Assembly: GCA_021774795.1 (NCBI GenBank)
Contig: JAJFIR010000042.1
Coordinates: 1-64,000, forward strand
DNA: 64,000 bases
From: Emcibacteraceae bacterium
GTDB taxonomy: Bacteria; Pseudomonadota; Alphaproteobacteria; Sphingomonadales; Emcibacteraceae
Direction of reading: 5' to 3'
Shown here: positions 46,848 through 56,749 of the stretch, piece after piece
Layout: every line of letters begins with the position of its first letter
Numbering within the stretch: position 1 is the first letter of the stretch
Position numbers and translations under genes: made by a program
The notes under the pieces: generated by a model
Seen by the model: the letters and a program-made list of their open reading frames with translations, nothing else
Database searches by the model: none
Told to the model about the DNA's origin: nothing

Positions 46848-47222
46848 TTAATCTTTAAATAACTTGTGTAATTTCTGATAACTATACAGCAAATAACCGA
46901 AAATGAGAACTAAAACTGCTACAATTAAGCCTGCCCAAAGTGGCCCCATGTAAGTTTTCGCAAGCGTTGGCGAATAAAATAAAGATAAAAACCCTAGAAA
47001 CTCGAACACAAAACACGCCCAAAATAGCATTATTTTCGCCCATTTATGCCCCTTGCTGCTATAATATACTATATTTCCGGCAATAAGCGCCGGCGGCAAC
47101 CATTGTATAGATGGTATTATAAAATGATGCTCAAGAACACTTTGTTCAAAAACTTTCCATAACAATATCAAGCAAATAAGACCCACTAAAAACTCAGGCC
47201 AGGTTTTTTTTATTTTTTCCAC
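46848..47222 (-). CDS. Small four-helix membrane protein of unknown function
   Basis: 124 residues with about four hydrophobic segments (FLVGLICLILLWKVF, LPPALIAGNIVYY, IMLFWACFVFEFLGFLSLF and WAGLIVAVLVLIFGYLLY) and charged ends. No family recognised. GTG start with AAGGAT upstream. It is 46 bases upstream of the beta-lactamase-fold gene on the same strand and divergent from the LysR gene. Confidence 0.7.
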   Translation of the reverse strand: MEKIKKTWPEFLVGLICLILLWKVFEQSVLEHHFIIPSIQWLPPALIAGNIVYYSSKGHKWAKIMLFWACFVFEFLGFLSLFYSPTLAKTYMGPLWAGLIVAVLVLIFGYLLYSYQKLHKLFKD

Positions 47223-47335
47223 GATCTATCCTTCTAAATATTTTTTTTAGGAATTTAAACCAAAAGAAGAAAATTTACAATTATCTTAAATATAGATATT
47301 ATCTATCGATAAACTAAATTAGGTAAATAACTTCT

Positions 47336-48223
47336 ATGATTGAAAATTACCAGTTAAGATATTTTTTAGCTATTGTTGAAACTGGAAGCTTCACGAAAGC
47401 CGCAAAGCGCGTATTTGTCACGCAACCGACCTTATCGGCAGGGATCAAAAAGCTTGAAGGTGATCTCGGTAGCAAATTATTTGATCGCACTTCTAAGCGA
47501 GTATTTTTAACCGAAAGCGGGACGAGGTTTGTACCGCACGCCAAGTCGATCCTGTATCAACTGAATTTGGCGGAAGCTGATATAAAAACAACCGGAAAAC
47601 CACATCTTTTGCGTCTTGGCGTATTAATGACTGTACCAACAACGATCATTCAATCCATTTTAACTGCTTTCAATAGGGAAGTAAGCGGCCTCGTCACCGA
47701 ACTCTTTGAAGGTACAGAGCAAGAAATTCAAAATCGGCTTGATGAAGGCAAGATCGATATCGCCATAACGATTATAAAACCAACATCCAAGCAGGATAAA
47801 ATTTCACTTTATAAAGAGGGCTATTCCATCGCAATCGCAGAACACCATCCTCTCTCGCAAAAAGACACTGCGCATCCCGTTGATTTTGCCGGTGAAGCAA
47901 CAATCGTACGTTCGCGCTGCGAAATTTTAAGTGAAACAAGCCGCTTTTTCACCGATCATAATGTTCGGCCCCGCCTTGTCTTTAATACTGCGCAAGACGA
48001 ACGAGCCCTAGCTATGGTGGCTGCTGGTGTTGGCTTCACTACAATGCCGGACCACTACGAAATGGGTGGCGTAAAACGCTTAAAAATGGTTGGATACGAT
48101 TTTCAACGCGAAATTGGCCTCTTAAGAACTTCGTATCAACTAAGCAAGGAAAGAAGCTCTTTACTGGATCAATTTATTAACTTTACTAAATCTCATCTTC
48201 CCGAAATCACTTATATTTCTTAA
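47336..48223 (+). CDS. LysR-family transcription regulator
   Basis: 295 residues. N-terminal winged helix: LRYFLAIVETGSFTKAAKRVFVTQPTLSAGIKKLE matches the LysR DNA-binding consensus, followed by the linker helix and a periplasmic-binding-like effector domain. It lies directly upstream of an AEC permease gene on the same strand (22 bases), which it may control, and is divergent from the small membrane protein. Effector unknown. Confidence 0.93.
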   Translation: MIENYQLRYFLAIVETGSFTKAAKRVFVTQPTLSAGIKKLEGDLGSKLFDRTSKRVFLTESGTRFVPHAKSILYQLNLAEADIKTTGKPHLLRLGVLMTVPTTIIQSILTAFNREVSGLVTELFEGTEQEIQNRLDEGKIDIAITIIKPTSKQDKISLYKEGYSIAIAEHHPLSQKDTAHPVDFAGEATIVRSRCEILSETSRFFTDHNVRPRLVFNTAQDERALAMVAAGVGFTTMPDHYEMGGVKRLKMVGYDFQREIGLLRTSYQLSKERSSLLDQFINFTKSHLPEITYIS

Positions 48224-48245
48224 TTTTACTGAAAGCCAAAATTTA

Positions 48246-49121
48246 ATGTTTATCCAGCTTTTCAATGTTATATCACCAGTATTGATTTGTGCTTTGGTGG
48301 GATATATCTGGGTTAAAAGAGGATACGAATACTCAACTGAATTTGTCACACGCCTAAATATGAACTTTGGCGCGCCTTGCCTCGTTTTTGTTGGCATGCT
48401 TGATTTAGGTCAGGATCTGGACTCAATGAAAACTTTCATGTTCGCGGCGTTCGTTTCTTTGACAATGATGTTGATCATTACCTATCTATTTGTTGTCGTA
48501 ACAAAACTTCCGAGACGAGGATATATTATCGCTCTTTCATCCACCAACTGCGGAAACATGGGCATACCGCTTTGTTTGTTTGCATTTGGCCAAACTGGCA
48601 TGTCGTTGGCAATTGCCTATTTTACAATAGGTGCGTTTTTTCAATTCACAGTATCTTTATTCATCTCACACGGTAACTTGAAACCAGGGTCACTGCTCAG
48701 AATTACACTATTATGGGGGATTGTAGCTGCCCTCTTTTTCATCCTGACAGATATAACACCGCCTGTTTGGCTCATGAACACGACTGAACTGTTTGCCGGG
48801 GTCACGATACCTCTCATGCTATTGACACTTGGAGCTTCGCTTGCCACGCTCAAGGTTATTAAAATTGGGAAAATATTGACAATTAGTGTTTTAAAAATGG
48901 CCATGGGCATATCTATAGGTATTGCAACCGCGGCCTATTTTGGGTTTCAGGGTCTGGAAAGAAATGTTTTGATTATGCAATTGTCTATGCCTGTAGCCGT
49001 TTTTAGCTACTTACTCGCTTCAAAATTCAATCGAAACCCTGATGAAGTAGCCAGTCTAATTTTTGTCACCACTTTGCTTTCGTTTGTGACCGTACCCCTG
49101 ATGCTCATATATTTATTTTAA
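48246..49121 (+). CDS. AEC-family (auxin efflux carrier-like) transporter
   Basis: 291 residues with eight to ten membrane segments. The first half has LNMNFGAPCLVFVGML and ALSSTNCGNMGIPLCLFAFG, the second VTIPLMLLTLGASLATL and MPVAVFSYLLASKFNRNPDEVASLIFVTTLLSF, all typical of AEC permeases, which move organic acids or auxin-like compounds. Its stop overlaps the BolA gene by 4 bases on the opposite strand. Probably co-transcribed with the LysR gene. Confidence 0.93.
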   Translation: MFIQLFNVISPVLICALVGYIWVKRGYEYSTEFVTRLNMNFGAPCLVFVGMLDLGQDLDSMKTFMFAAFVSLTMMLIITYLFVVVTKLPRRGYIIALSSTNCGNMGIPLCLFAFGQTGMSLAIAYFTIGAFFQFTVSLFISHGNLKPGSLLRITLLWGIVAALFFILTDITPPVWLMNTTELFAGVTIPLMLLTLGASLATLKVIKIGKILTISVLKMAMGISIGIATAAYFGFQGLERNVLIMQLSMPVAVFSYLLASKFNRNPDEVASLIFVTTLLSFVTVPLMLIYLF

Positions 49122-49384
49122 TCGTTGCTACCTTTTAAAGTGAGTGACAATGCATGTACGGGACCCGCTAGTTCTTCAGCGAGAATTTTATAGATAAGCC
49201 GCTGCCTTTCAACGCGGTTTTTTCCGTCCAGTTCTGAAGAAGTCATATTAATATGGAAATGCGTTTCCCCTTCAGGGCGAGCACCAACATGCCCGGCATG
49301 TTTATGGGATTCGTCTATAACTTCCAAAAATTCGGATTTTATGACTTTATTCACTTTTAATTCAATATTTTCTTTTACAGTCAC
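49118..49384 (-). CDS. BolA-family protein
   Basis: 88 residues with the class-defining HAGHVGARPEGETHFHI segment and RLIYKILAEELAGPVHAL. BolA-like proteins bind [2Fe-2S] clusters together with monothiol glutaredoxins; the His in this segment is the expected ligand. GTG start. Converges with the AEC gene and is divergent from the J-domain gene at 49449. Confidence 0.93.
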   Translation of the reverse strand: MTVKENIELKVNKVIKSEFLEVIDESHKHAGHVGARPEGETHFHINMTSSELDGKNRVERQRLIYKILAEELAGPVHALSLTLKGSND

Positions 49385-49448
49385 TTCTTCACTTTCTAAT
49401 ATTAGTTAAAACCAGAATATCAGGCTATAATAGCAGAGACTATTAACG

Positions 49449-49964
49449 ATGACAGGCGAAAATAAAAATTCCACAAATACGACCCAAAACCAGCGCCTAT
49501 GCGAATGGGATAATTGTAAAAGCGAGGGTCGCTTTCGCATTCAAACCACCGCAAATCGCGATGATATCCATTGGTTTTGCCATATACATGCCCGCATGTT
49601 CGATTTAAGTGTTGTATCTGACGGGCCTTTTTTTGGTTCTGCGGGACCAAATTGGACCCAAAAACAAAACGCATCCAAACAATCCGAAGAGAAACCGATT
49701 AATCACAATGTAGATTATAATGATGGCATACGACTTCGTCATATTGACGGCACACAAGTCATGAAATATACAAAAGAAGACATGGAAAACCTAAAAACAT
49801 TAGGTCTGGAATCCGGTGCCAAGCCTGATGAAATAAAAAAAGCTTATAAAAGACTTGTCAAACATTGTCATCCCGATCAAAATCCCGACCTTGAACATGG
49901 AACGTTAATCTTTAACAGGGTAAACGAAGCTTATAGTGCTTTAAAAGATAAAGATTTTACGTAA
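49449..49964 (+). CDS. J-domain protein linked to cobST
   Basis: 171 residues. The N-terminal motif C-x4-C-x20-C-x2-H (CEWDNC ... CHIH) may bind zinc; the C-terminal J domain has LGLESGAKPDEIKKAYKRL and the HPD tripeptide. It is a paralogue of the protein at 28416, with identical Cys/His spacing. It lies 25 bases upstream of cobS on the same strand, the usual position of this J protein in alphaproteobacteria, so it may help assemble the CobS-CobT AAA+ complex. Confidence 0.87.
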   Translation: MTGENKNSTNTTQNQRLCEWDNCKSEGRFRIQTTANRDDIHWFCHIHARMFDLSVVSDGPFFGSAGPNWTQKQNASKQSEEKPINHNVDYNDGIRLRHIDGTQVMKYTKEDMENLKTLGLESGAKPDEIKKAYKRLVKHCHPDQNPDLEHGTLIFNRVNEAYSALKDKDFT

Positions 49965-49989
49965 CAATTATACTTAAGTGGAATATAAT

Positions 49990-50979
49990 ATGACGACCAA
50001 GATAACGGCAGAATCCGGCATTCCCGATATGCTTTTAAATGTAAATCAAGTATTTGGCATTGAATCAAACATGGAAATTCGTGGCTTTTCCGAAGCAGAT
50101 GAACATGTGCCGGAAATCGATAAAAATTATATTTTTGATCATGACACGACGTTAGCAATCCTGGCTGGGTTTGCTCATAACCGCCGCGTAATGATACAGG
50201 GATATCACGGAACTGGAAAATCCACTCATATCGAACAAGTTGCGGCAAGGCTAAATTGGCCATGTTTAAGAGTGAACCTAGATAGTCATATAAGCAGAAT
50301 TGACTTGATCGGAAAAGACGCCATAACATTAAAGGACGGCGTACAAGTCACCGAATTTAAAGAAGGTATTTTACCGTGGGCCCTGCAAAACCCAACAGCG
50401 CTTGTTTTTGATGAATATGACGCAGGGCGTCCGGATGTTATGTTCGTAATTCAACGTGTTCTGGAGGTCGCGGGCAAGCTTACATTGCTTGATCAAAATA
50501 AGGTTATCAAGCCGCATCCTTCGTTTCGTCTATTTTCAACGACCAACACAATTGGTCTAGGCGATACAACCGGGCTATATCATGGCACGCAACAGATTAA
50601 TCAGGGTCAGATGGACCGTTGGAGCATTGTATCAACGTTAAATTATTTATCCCACGAACAGGAAGAAAATATAATCACCGCGAAAATGCCTCTTATGCAA
50701 AATGATAAAGATATGAAAATCATTAAGCAAATGGTCCAAGTTGCTGATTTAAGCCGTAAAGGGTTTATCAATGGTGATATTTCAACCGTAATGTCACCCC
50801 GCACAGTACTGACATGGGCAGAAAATTTCGAGATATTTAAAGATCTCGATTTCTCGTTCCGTTTATCTTTCTTGAATAAATGTGATGAACTTGAGCGGCC
50901 AATCATTGCGGAATATTACCAGAGATCGTTTGGCGATGAATTGAAATCAGCGCCAATCATTCAAAAACCTGAAATCTAG
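49990..50979 (+). CDS. cobS: CobS, AAA+ ATPase subunit of aerobic cobaltochelatase type
   Basis: 329 residues from ATG 49990, with GTGGA upstream; a GTG at 49978 in frame is less likely. Walker A is [21 protein letters not shown], Walker [15 protein letters not shown], and [29 protein letters not shown] is the CobS sensor region. CobS and CobT form the MoxR-type chaperone ring that drives cobalt insertion by CobN. No cobN or other cobalamin gene is in the window. Confidence 0.94.
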   Translation: MTTKITAESGIPDMLLNVNQVFGIESNMEIRGFSEADEHVPEIDKNYIFDHDTTLAILAGFAHNRRVMIQGYHGTGKSTHIEQVAARLNWPCLRVNLDSHISRIDLIGKDAITLKDGVQVTEFKEGILPWALQNPTALVFDEYDAGRPDVMFVIQRVLEVAGKLTLLDQNKVIKPHPSFRLFSTTNTIGLGDTTGLYHGTQQINQGQMDRWSIVSTLNYLSHEQEENIITAKMPLMQNDKDMKIIKQMVQVADLSRKGFINGDISTVMSPRTVLTWAENFEIFKDLDFSFRLSFLNKCDELERPIIAEYYQRSFGDELKSAPIIQKPEI

Positions 50980-51001
50980 AAAATTAGCCGAGGTTGGTAT
51001 T

Positions 51002-52843
51002 TTGACTAAAAGTAACCTCCATAACCTTGAAAATTTTAAAAGAGCCGTATCATCGACGGTGCGTGCTCTGGCGAATGACGCAGAAATTGAAGTCAGCTTC
51101 GGCACCGCACCCACGCCAACGGCGGGCCAACTTCGCCTACCAATGGTTTATTCGGACATGTCCAAACAGGAAATTGCGGAATTAAGAGGGAAAGGCGATA
51201 GTTTCTCCCTGCATAAACGTCATCACGATAACAAACTCCATTCCAAATATATGCCAAAAGGCGATATTGCAGCCACCGTTTATAATGCGATCGAAGATGC
51301 CAGAGTTGAAGCCATTGGCAGTAACGAAATGAAGGGGGTCGCAAAAAATTTAAGAGCTTACGTCGAAAAATATTATCAGGATCACGAAATTAACCCTTCG
51401 GAGGATAACGATAAAGAGCCCTTAGGCGATGTTTTGAAACTACTGGTACGTGAGAGGCTTACTCATGAACTTCCGCCTAAAGCTGCCCGCAAGGCCGTTA
51501 ATATTCTGCGTTACGAAGTTGAAGAAAAGGCAGGCGAGCATCTGGACCGACTGATTGACAACATTCATGATCAGGATCAGTTTTCAATCTTAAGCCGGAA
51601 AATAATTTCTGATTTAAATCTGGCACTTGATTATGACGAGGAAGAAAACACGGAAGATGACGGCGGAAATGACCTTGAAGATCAGATGCAGGAAAATGAG
51701 CAATCTGATGACGATATAGATAACGAAGCCGATACCAGTGATGATGGATCTGATGATGGCGGCGACCCATCCGACGAACAGGTTGAGGATAACGCCAGTG
51801 GTGATCAATCCAGCGAAATGACGACAGAAGAACTCATGGAAATGTTAAAGCAAGCTCAAAATGAGAATGCCTCGCCACCCAGAAGTGATAACGATCCCTA
51901 TGGTTTATATTCTATGGGACCCGGTTACCGCGTTTACACCGACGAATTTGATGAATATGTAGCGGCAGAGGATTTGTGCGATCCTGAAGAATTAATTCTG
52001 TTGCGTAAAAAACTTGACCAACAACTGTATCATTTACAGGGTATGGTTTCCAAGCTCGCTAATAGACTGCAACGACTATTAATGGCGAAACAAACCCGCT
52101 CATGGGAATTTGACTTGGAGGAAGGCATATTGGATACAGCGCGCCTTACTCGCGTAGCAACAAATCCGATGCATCCGCTCTCCTTTAAAGCGGAAAATGA
52201 TAGCGACTTTAAAGATACCGTCGTCACGCTACTGATCGATAACTCAGGTTCTATGAGGGGCCGCCCTATTTCCATCGCTGCCATGTGTGGCGATATTTTA
52301 GCACGCACGCTCGAACGCTGCGGCGTAAGAGTTGAAATTCTTGGCTTTACAACCAAAGCATGGAAGGGCGGAAAATCAAGACAAAAATGGACAGAAAGTG
52401 GAAAACCGGAAAAGCCGGGTCGCCTTAATGATTTAAGGCATATTATCTACAAATCAGCCGACAGCCCGCTGCGCAGAAGCCGAAATAATTTGGGACTTAT
52501 GCTGCGTGAAGGTTTACTAAAAGAAAATATTGACGGTGAAAGTTTGCTTTGGGCTCATAATAGGTTAATCGTGCGCTCTGAAGAGCGTCGTATTCTAATG
52601 GTTATATCTGACGGTGCGCCGGTGGACGATAGTACCCTTTCATCCAATAATGCCAATTATCTGGAAGATCATCTTCGTCATGTAATTGAAGTTATAGAGA
52701 ACAGATCACCCGTAAAGTTGCTCGCTATCGGTATTGGGCATGACGTAACCCGTTATTATAAAAATGCCATAACGATAATGGATGCGGATCAATTAGGCGG
52801 GGCAATAACAGAGCAACTTGCTAATTTATTTGAAGACAAGTAA
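51002..52843 (+). CDS. cobT: CobT, von Willebrand A subunit of cobaltochelatase type
   Basis: 613 residues. The N-terminal helical domain ends in a roughly 60-residue Asp/Glu/Ser-rich linker (about 215-275), followed by a VWA domain with the MIDAS motif LLIDNSGSM near residue 410 and [21 protein letters not shown] before it. The only available start is TTG at 51002 after a GAGG ribosome-binding sequence, an unusual codon that may lower CobT relative to CobS. It lies 22 bases after cobS. Confidence 0.93.
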   Translation: MTKSNLHNLENFKRAVSSTVRALANDAEIEVSFGTAPTPTAGQLRLPMVYSDMSKQEIAELRGKGDSFSLHKRHHDNKLHSKYMPKGDIAATVYNAIEDARVEAIGSNEMKGVAKNLRAYVEKYYQDHEINPSEDNDKEPLGDVLKLLVRERLTHELPPKAARKAVNILRYEVEEKAGEHLDRLIDNIHDQDQFSILSRKIISDLNLALDYDEEENTEDDGGNDLEDQMQENEQSDDDIDNEADTSDDGSDDGGDPSDEQVEDNASGDQSSEMTTEELMEMLKQAQNENASPPRSDNDPYGLYSMGPGYRVYTDEFDEYVAAEDLCDPEELILLRKKLDQQLYHLQGMVSKLANRLQRLLMAKQTRSWEFDLEEGILDTARLTRVATNPMHPLSFKAENDSDFKDTVVTLLIDNSGSMRGRPISIAAMCGDILARTLERCGVRVEILGFTTKAWKGGKSRQKWTESGKPEKPGRLNDLRHIIYKSADSPLRRSRNNLGLMLREGLLKENIDGESLLWAHNRLIVRSEERRILMVISDGAPVDDSTLSSNNANYLEDHLRHVIEVIENRSPVKLLAIGIGHDVTRYYKNAITIMDADQLGGAITEQLANLFEDK

Positions 52844-52855
52844 AAAGAAAGAATT

Positions 52856-53725
52856 ATGGATCTTCAGGAACAACTGAAACACGATGGTTTCTTTAAGGTA
52901 GAAAACCTTATTGCTCCTTCTATCATCAAGCAATTATTATCCAGCTCAAAGCACATTATTAATCAGTGTACTGACGAACATAGAGAGAGCGTCAAGTCCA
53001 ACGGCACAATGTGTAATTTAGCAAAGCTCCCCGAATTCGTGGACATAATTACTTATCGCCCCATACTTGATTTGCTGGAAAGAATTGGCGGTAAAGATAT
53101 TCGCTGGACAGGTGGATATCTTATTTCTAAGCCGGCGGGTGGGCCACCGCTATTTTGGCACCAGGATTGGTGGGGATGGGATGATCCAGTGAGTTATCAA
53201 TCGGAGGCTGTGCAATTATTCGTAATGATTTACCTTACTGAAACTTCACCGGATAAAGGTTGTTTAAGGGTTATACCCGGTAGCCACCGGAAAGTTCACG
53301 CCCTTCATAAATTGGGGCAAGCCCACTCGGAAAATTTAATCAGGGTTGAAAATCCGCTTGACCCTGCATTCGCTTCTCATCCTGATGAAATAGCGGTTAC
53401 AGCAAAACCTGGTGACGTTATCATCGGTGATAGCAGGGTTATTCATGGCGCGTACGCAAACGAGAAAGGCGGCGAAAGACCACTACTTACTTTGTGGTAT
53501 TCACCTAACTTCAGGGACTTGCCGAAACCAATTATGGCCCATTATGAAAATGCTTTAAGAACTGAAGCAGATGACATTAAAGACGGCACTAACGCTACAG
53601 AAATGCCTTACGAATGGCCCGATAATGATAAAGAAAAAATACTTTCCGTTTTGCCACAATATTCGGGAACCGTGCGGCCACAAAAATGGAACCGCTTACC
53701 CGATTTAGATAAACTTATTCAATAA
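52856..53725 (+). CDS. Phytanoyl-CoA dioxygenase family (PhyH) oxygenase
   Basis: 289 residues, Fe(II)/2-oxoglutarate oxygenase. The metal triad is H102-x-D104 (WHQDWW) and H198 (VIHGAYAN), and R209 (GGERP) should bind 2-oxoglutarate. The substrate is unknown. It begins 12 bases after cobT with AAAGAAAG upstream, so it is likely in the same operon, and its 3' end overlaps the RoxA-like gene by 7 bases in convergent orientation. Confidence 0.9.
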   Translation: MDLQEQLKHDGFFKVENLIAPSIIKQLLSSSKHIINQCTDEHRESVKSNGTMCNLAKLPEFVDIITYRPILDLLERIGGKDIRWTGGYLISKPAGGPPLFWHQDWWGWDDPVSYQSEAVQLFVMIYLTETSPDKGCLRVIPGSHRKVHALHKLGQAHSENLIRVENPLDPAFASHPDEIAVTAKPGDVIIGDSRVIHGAYANEKGGERPLLTLWYSPNFRDLPKPIMAHYENALRTEADDIKDGTNATEMPYEWPDNDKEKILSVLPQYSGTVRPQKWNRLPDLDKLIQ

Positions 53726-54588
53726 TCATCCTTGTTTGCAAAATAACCTCTAAGCCATTTATCAAAATGTTCCGAATCAATCGCACCTTTTAAAGTATCT
53801 CTAAAGTTATCAACTTCTTGACCAGCAATTTGGTTGCCAGCAGATAAAATATTCAATGCATGACCTTCATATCGACTATTTATCTGGTCCTGTTCTTCAA
53901 TATATTGACCATATTCAACGAACAATTCTGAAAGTGACGGCCCGAGGAATCCGATAGAGAATGTTAAACCCTCCTCAAGTGTTTCGCCTTTATGTGGAAA
54001 TTTAGGTGGAATATAAATGACGTCCCCATTCTCCACCTCGAAAACATCTCCCTCAAAGTCATCTTTTAATATTTTAAGGTCAATATTATCAATAAATTGT
54101 TCGTTATCAATAGCAACCCGCCCTATTTTCCACCTTCTTTTTCCGGTGCCCTGAACAAGAAACACATGATAACTATCAAGATGAGGCCCTACACCACCCC
54201 CCGGCGTCGAATAGCTCACCATTACATCATCAATCAGCCAGCAAGGGGAGAACAAAAACGGATCAATGATATTTTTTGTTGGCAAATGATATCGTTCTAC
54301 ATTCTGAACAAGCAAGCTCCAGTTCTCTTCACCCAGCGCATCAAATATTTCTTCACCAAACGGCCCATGATCACAAGTCCAATCGTTTTGCGTCGGTCCA
54401 TTTTTCACAATGCGTGAGCGCACATCTTCTTCTAGTGATAGCCCTGCAAGTTCATCCGCTTCGATCAAACCATTCATTACCGATCCGGGCACACCGTTTT
54501 TCACAACGAGTGCTTTTTTATTCCAATAAGTTTCATAAAATTCTGCTTCGCCAGGTAGTTTTTCAAGATAGTGGACCGGTATCGTCAT
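53719..54588 (-). CDS. roxA: RoxA-like ribosomal protein uL16 arginine hydroxylase
   Basis: Cupin/JmjC-type 2-oxoglutarate oxygenase. GGGVGPHLDSYHVFLVQGTG is close to the RoxA (YcfD) core; iron ligands are H136, D138 and H199 (FPHKGETL). E. coli RoxA hydroxylates an Arg of ribosomal protein uL16. At 289 residues it is clearly shorter than the roughly 370-residue E. coli protein, lacking much of the C-terminal winged-helix region while keeping the catalytic fold and a helical dimer segment. Whether this is normal for its clade or a truncation is unclear. Confidence 0.82.
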   Translation of the reverse strand: MTIPVHYLEKLPGEAEFYETYWNKKALVVKNGVPGSVMNGLIEADELAGLSLEEDVRSRIVKNGPTQNDWTCDHGPFGEEIFDALGEENWSLLVQNVERYHLPTKNIIDPFLFSPCWLIDDVMVSYSTPGGGVGPHLDSYHVFLVQGTGKRRWKIGRVAIDNEQFIDNIDLKILKDDFEGDVFEVENGDVIYIPPKFPHKGETLEEGLTFSIGFLGPSLSELFVEYGQYIEEQDQINSRYEGHALNILSAGNQIAGQEVDNFRDTLKGAIDSEHFDKWLRGYFANKDDY

Positions 54589-54658
54589 GATTAGTATCTT
54601 TTATAAATGAATAAATAATATAAACTTTATCATAGCGCAGTTTTACGAAAGAACAAGA

Positions 54659-54904
54659 ATGTCAAAATGGACGCTCTATATATTAAAATGTAGTGATGAT
54701 AGTTATTATACCGGCATCACCAATGACTTAAATAAGAGATTATCTGACCATGGAAATGGTACAGGAGCAAAATATACGCGCGGTCGTGGCCCATTTGAAG
54801 TTATTTACTCTGAAAAACATGATGATAGAAGCACAGCATCAAAGCGCGAATTTTTTATCAAAAAACTAAGCCGCTCTGAAAAAGAAGCACTTGTTAAAAA
54901 ATAA
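54659..54904 (+). CDS. GIY-YIG nuclease-domain protein
   Basis: 81 residues, a single GIY-YIG domain: WTLYILKCSDDSYYTGITNDLNKRLSDH carries both halves of the name motif (as LYI and YTG) and the following Arg, and RGPFEVIYSEKHDDRSTASKRE supplies the catalytic Glu helix. Small stand-alone members (YhbQ/UPF0213-type) are widespread, with poorly known roles in DNA repair. Convergent with the sulfatase, 1 base apart. Confidence 0.93.
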   Translation: MSKWTLYILKCSDDSYYTGITNDLNKRLSDHGNGTGAKYTRGRGPFEVIYSEKHDDRSTASKREFFIKKLSRSEKEALVKK

Positions 54905-54905
54905 C

Positions 54906-56300
54906 CTAATCCAATACGGGATCATCTATTTTGATGAGCCATTTTTGCAACATTTCATCCAGCTTATTTCTAATTTCTTGATGCTCCGCACTATTTATCA
55001 AATTTAATGTTTCACCGGGATCATCGGTCACATGATAAAGTTGATCAATCAAATTCGCGTCAGCCCCCTGTTTAAACCGCCTTACCAATTTCCAGTCTTC
55101 AAACCGAACCATTCGCAAATGAGCCAAGCCAAAATTTTCCATATTATACTGGGCAAACACCGGTTTCGAATAATCATTATTTGCCCCGGTCAGCACCTCA
55201 GAGATATCCTTTCCTTCCGGTTTTATGCCGTCCGGCACATCTATTTCAAGCATACTTAAGATCGTCGGAAAAACATCAACATTTGACACTGGTACGTGAA
55301 TAACACTTTGACTTTCTACTTTTCCCGGCCAGCGTACAATGAAAGGTATTTTTATGGCTTCGTCATAAAGATTTGCCACCCCTTCTCCACCAACGACTTC
55401 ATCACCTGAAATTGCCCCAACTGCACCCCTGCCAAAATAACCATGATGACCGATCAGCATACCGTGATCGCCCACATACATAACAATAGTATTCTCCGCA
55501 AGGCCCAGACGGTCAAGCTCATCCATTATTTCACCAACCGCACGGTCCAGCGCATGAATTGCGGCATAATTATCGCGGGTTACTTTCTTCAGCCATGCGG
55601 TGTCCATGCCAGGGGACGTGGGAACGATGGGATCAATATGGGCAACAGCATCCAAATCCTCTTGCGGGACAGCTTCCCACGGACGTTGCGGTTCGCGAAA
55701 TGTCATGGTCAACGCAAATTTATTATTCTTATTATCCTGTAAAAACTCTTTAGCATATTTGACAAAAATATTTGAAGTATGACCTTTCACTTCCTTGATA
55801 ACGCCATTTACATCCAACATGGGATTAAATGCTTTTGAATCTTGTCCGTAACCAACAAAATAATCAAAACCGCGATTGATTGGATGAAAGCGGTCCGCCG
55901 CCCCCAAATGCCATTTACCAATCAGGCCGGTTTTATAGCCATTATTTTTCAAAATTTGTGGCCATAGCGTTGCCGTTTCATCCATCCCGCGTTCTGCGTA
56001 ATATTCGTTTAGCAACAGGAAATCATTGATACCAACTTGACTAGGGTATTTACCACTGAAAAATGCGGCTCGACTTGGCGAGCACACCGGGGCCGCCGCA
56101 TAAGCATGTGTGAAGCGTGCTCCCTGACTGGCCAATCGGTCGAAATTTGGAGTCACGGCCTGATTATCCCCATAAGCACCCATTGCGCGCCTGGAATGAT
56201 CGTCGGGCACTATCGCAACTATATTCCAATTTGTTGCGGCTATAGCATTATCCATAATCAGTACCGAAAAAACAGAAAAAACAAATAATCTAAACATCAT
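54906..56300 (-). CDS. Exported type I sulfatase
   Basis: 464 residues from ATG 56300 (AGAGGTG upstream); a longer in-frame start at 56339 would spoil the signal peptide MMFRLFVFSVFSVLIMDNAIAA. The formylglycine site is C73 in VCSPSR, followed by GKYPSQVG; IVPDDHSRRAMGAYG, IGKWHLG and GDHGMLIGHHG give other metal and sulfate ligands (the usual DD pair appears as PDDH). It hydrolyses sulfate esters, probably of polysaccharides, in the periplasm. No sulfatase-maturing enzyme is nearby. Confidence 0.92.
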   Translation of the reverse strand: MMFRLFVFSVFSVLIMDNAIAATNWNIVAIVPDDHSRRAMGAYGDNQAVTPNFDRLASQGARFTHAYAAAPVCSPSRAAFFSGKYPSQVGINDFLLLNEYYAERGMDETATLWPQILKNNGYKTGLIGKWHLGAADRFHPINRGFDYFVGYGQDSKAFNPMLDVNGVIKEVKGHTSNIFVKYAKEFLQDNKNNKFALTMTFREPQRPWEAVPQEDLDAVAHIDPIVPTSPGMDTAWLKKVTRDNYAAIHALDRAVGEIMDELDRLGLAENTIVMYVGDHGMLIGHHGYFGRGAVGAISGDEVVGGEGVANLYDEAIKIPFIVRWPGKVESQSVIHVPVSNVDVFPTILSMLEIDVPDGIKPEGKDISEVLTGANNDYSKPVFAQYNMENFGLAHLRMVRFEDWKLVRRFKQGADANLIDQLYHVTDDPGETLNLINSAEHQEIRNKLDEMLQKWLIKIDDPVLD

Positions 56301-56446
56301 TAAACACCTCTGAAAGTTAGTTTGCAGAAACAGTAGCAACTATAAAGCACCTTACTCTATAGTTAACAAAAAATTAAACAAATTGCTAAAAACCGCATTT
56401 AGAGGCACTATGTGATTCCATAAGACAATTATAGAGAGGAATAATT

Positions 56447-56689
56447 ATGGGATTAATTGGAGCTATTATCATTGGGGCTTTAGCCGGTTGGCTGGCGGGT
56501 AAATTCATGAAGGGGGCAGGATTTGGCCTGCTTGGAAATATTATTGTCGGTATCATAGGTGGTATCGTCGGTAGTTTTGCATTTGATCTTCTTGGCATTT
56601 CAATGGGCGGTGAATTAATCGGTTCTTTGGTTACGGCAACTGTAGGTGCGGTTATATTACTTTTCATTATTGGCCTAGTGAAAAAATAA
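56447..56689 (+). CDS. GlsB/YeaQ/YmgE-family membrane protein
   Basis: 80 residues, three Gly-rich membrane segments: IGAIIIGALAGWLAGKFMKG, GLLGNIIVGIIGGIVGSFAFDLLG and VTATVGAVILLFIIGLVKK. This is the transglycosylase-associated family, often stress-induced; function not established. GAGAGGAAT precedes the ATG. It lies 60 bases upstream of the aquaporin gene. The 121-residue frame on the other strand is a shadow. Confidence 0.92.
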   Translation: MGLIGAIIIGALAGWLAGKFMKGAGFGLLGNIIVGIIGGIVGSFAFDLLGISMGGELIGSLVTATVGAVILLFIIGLVKK

Positions 56690-56749
56690 CCACGATCAAA
56701 TAAATCATCAAAATCAACAAGATCAAAGTTATGAAGAGGGGAAATCATC

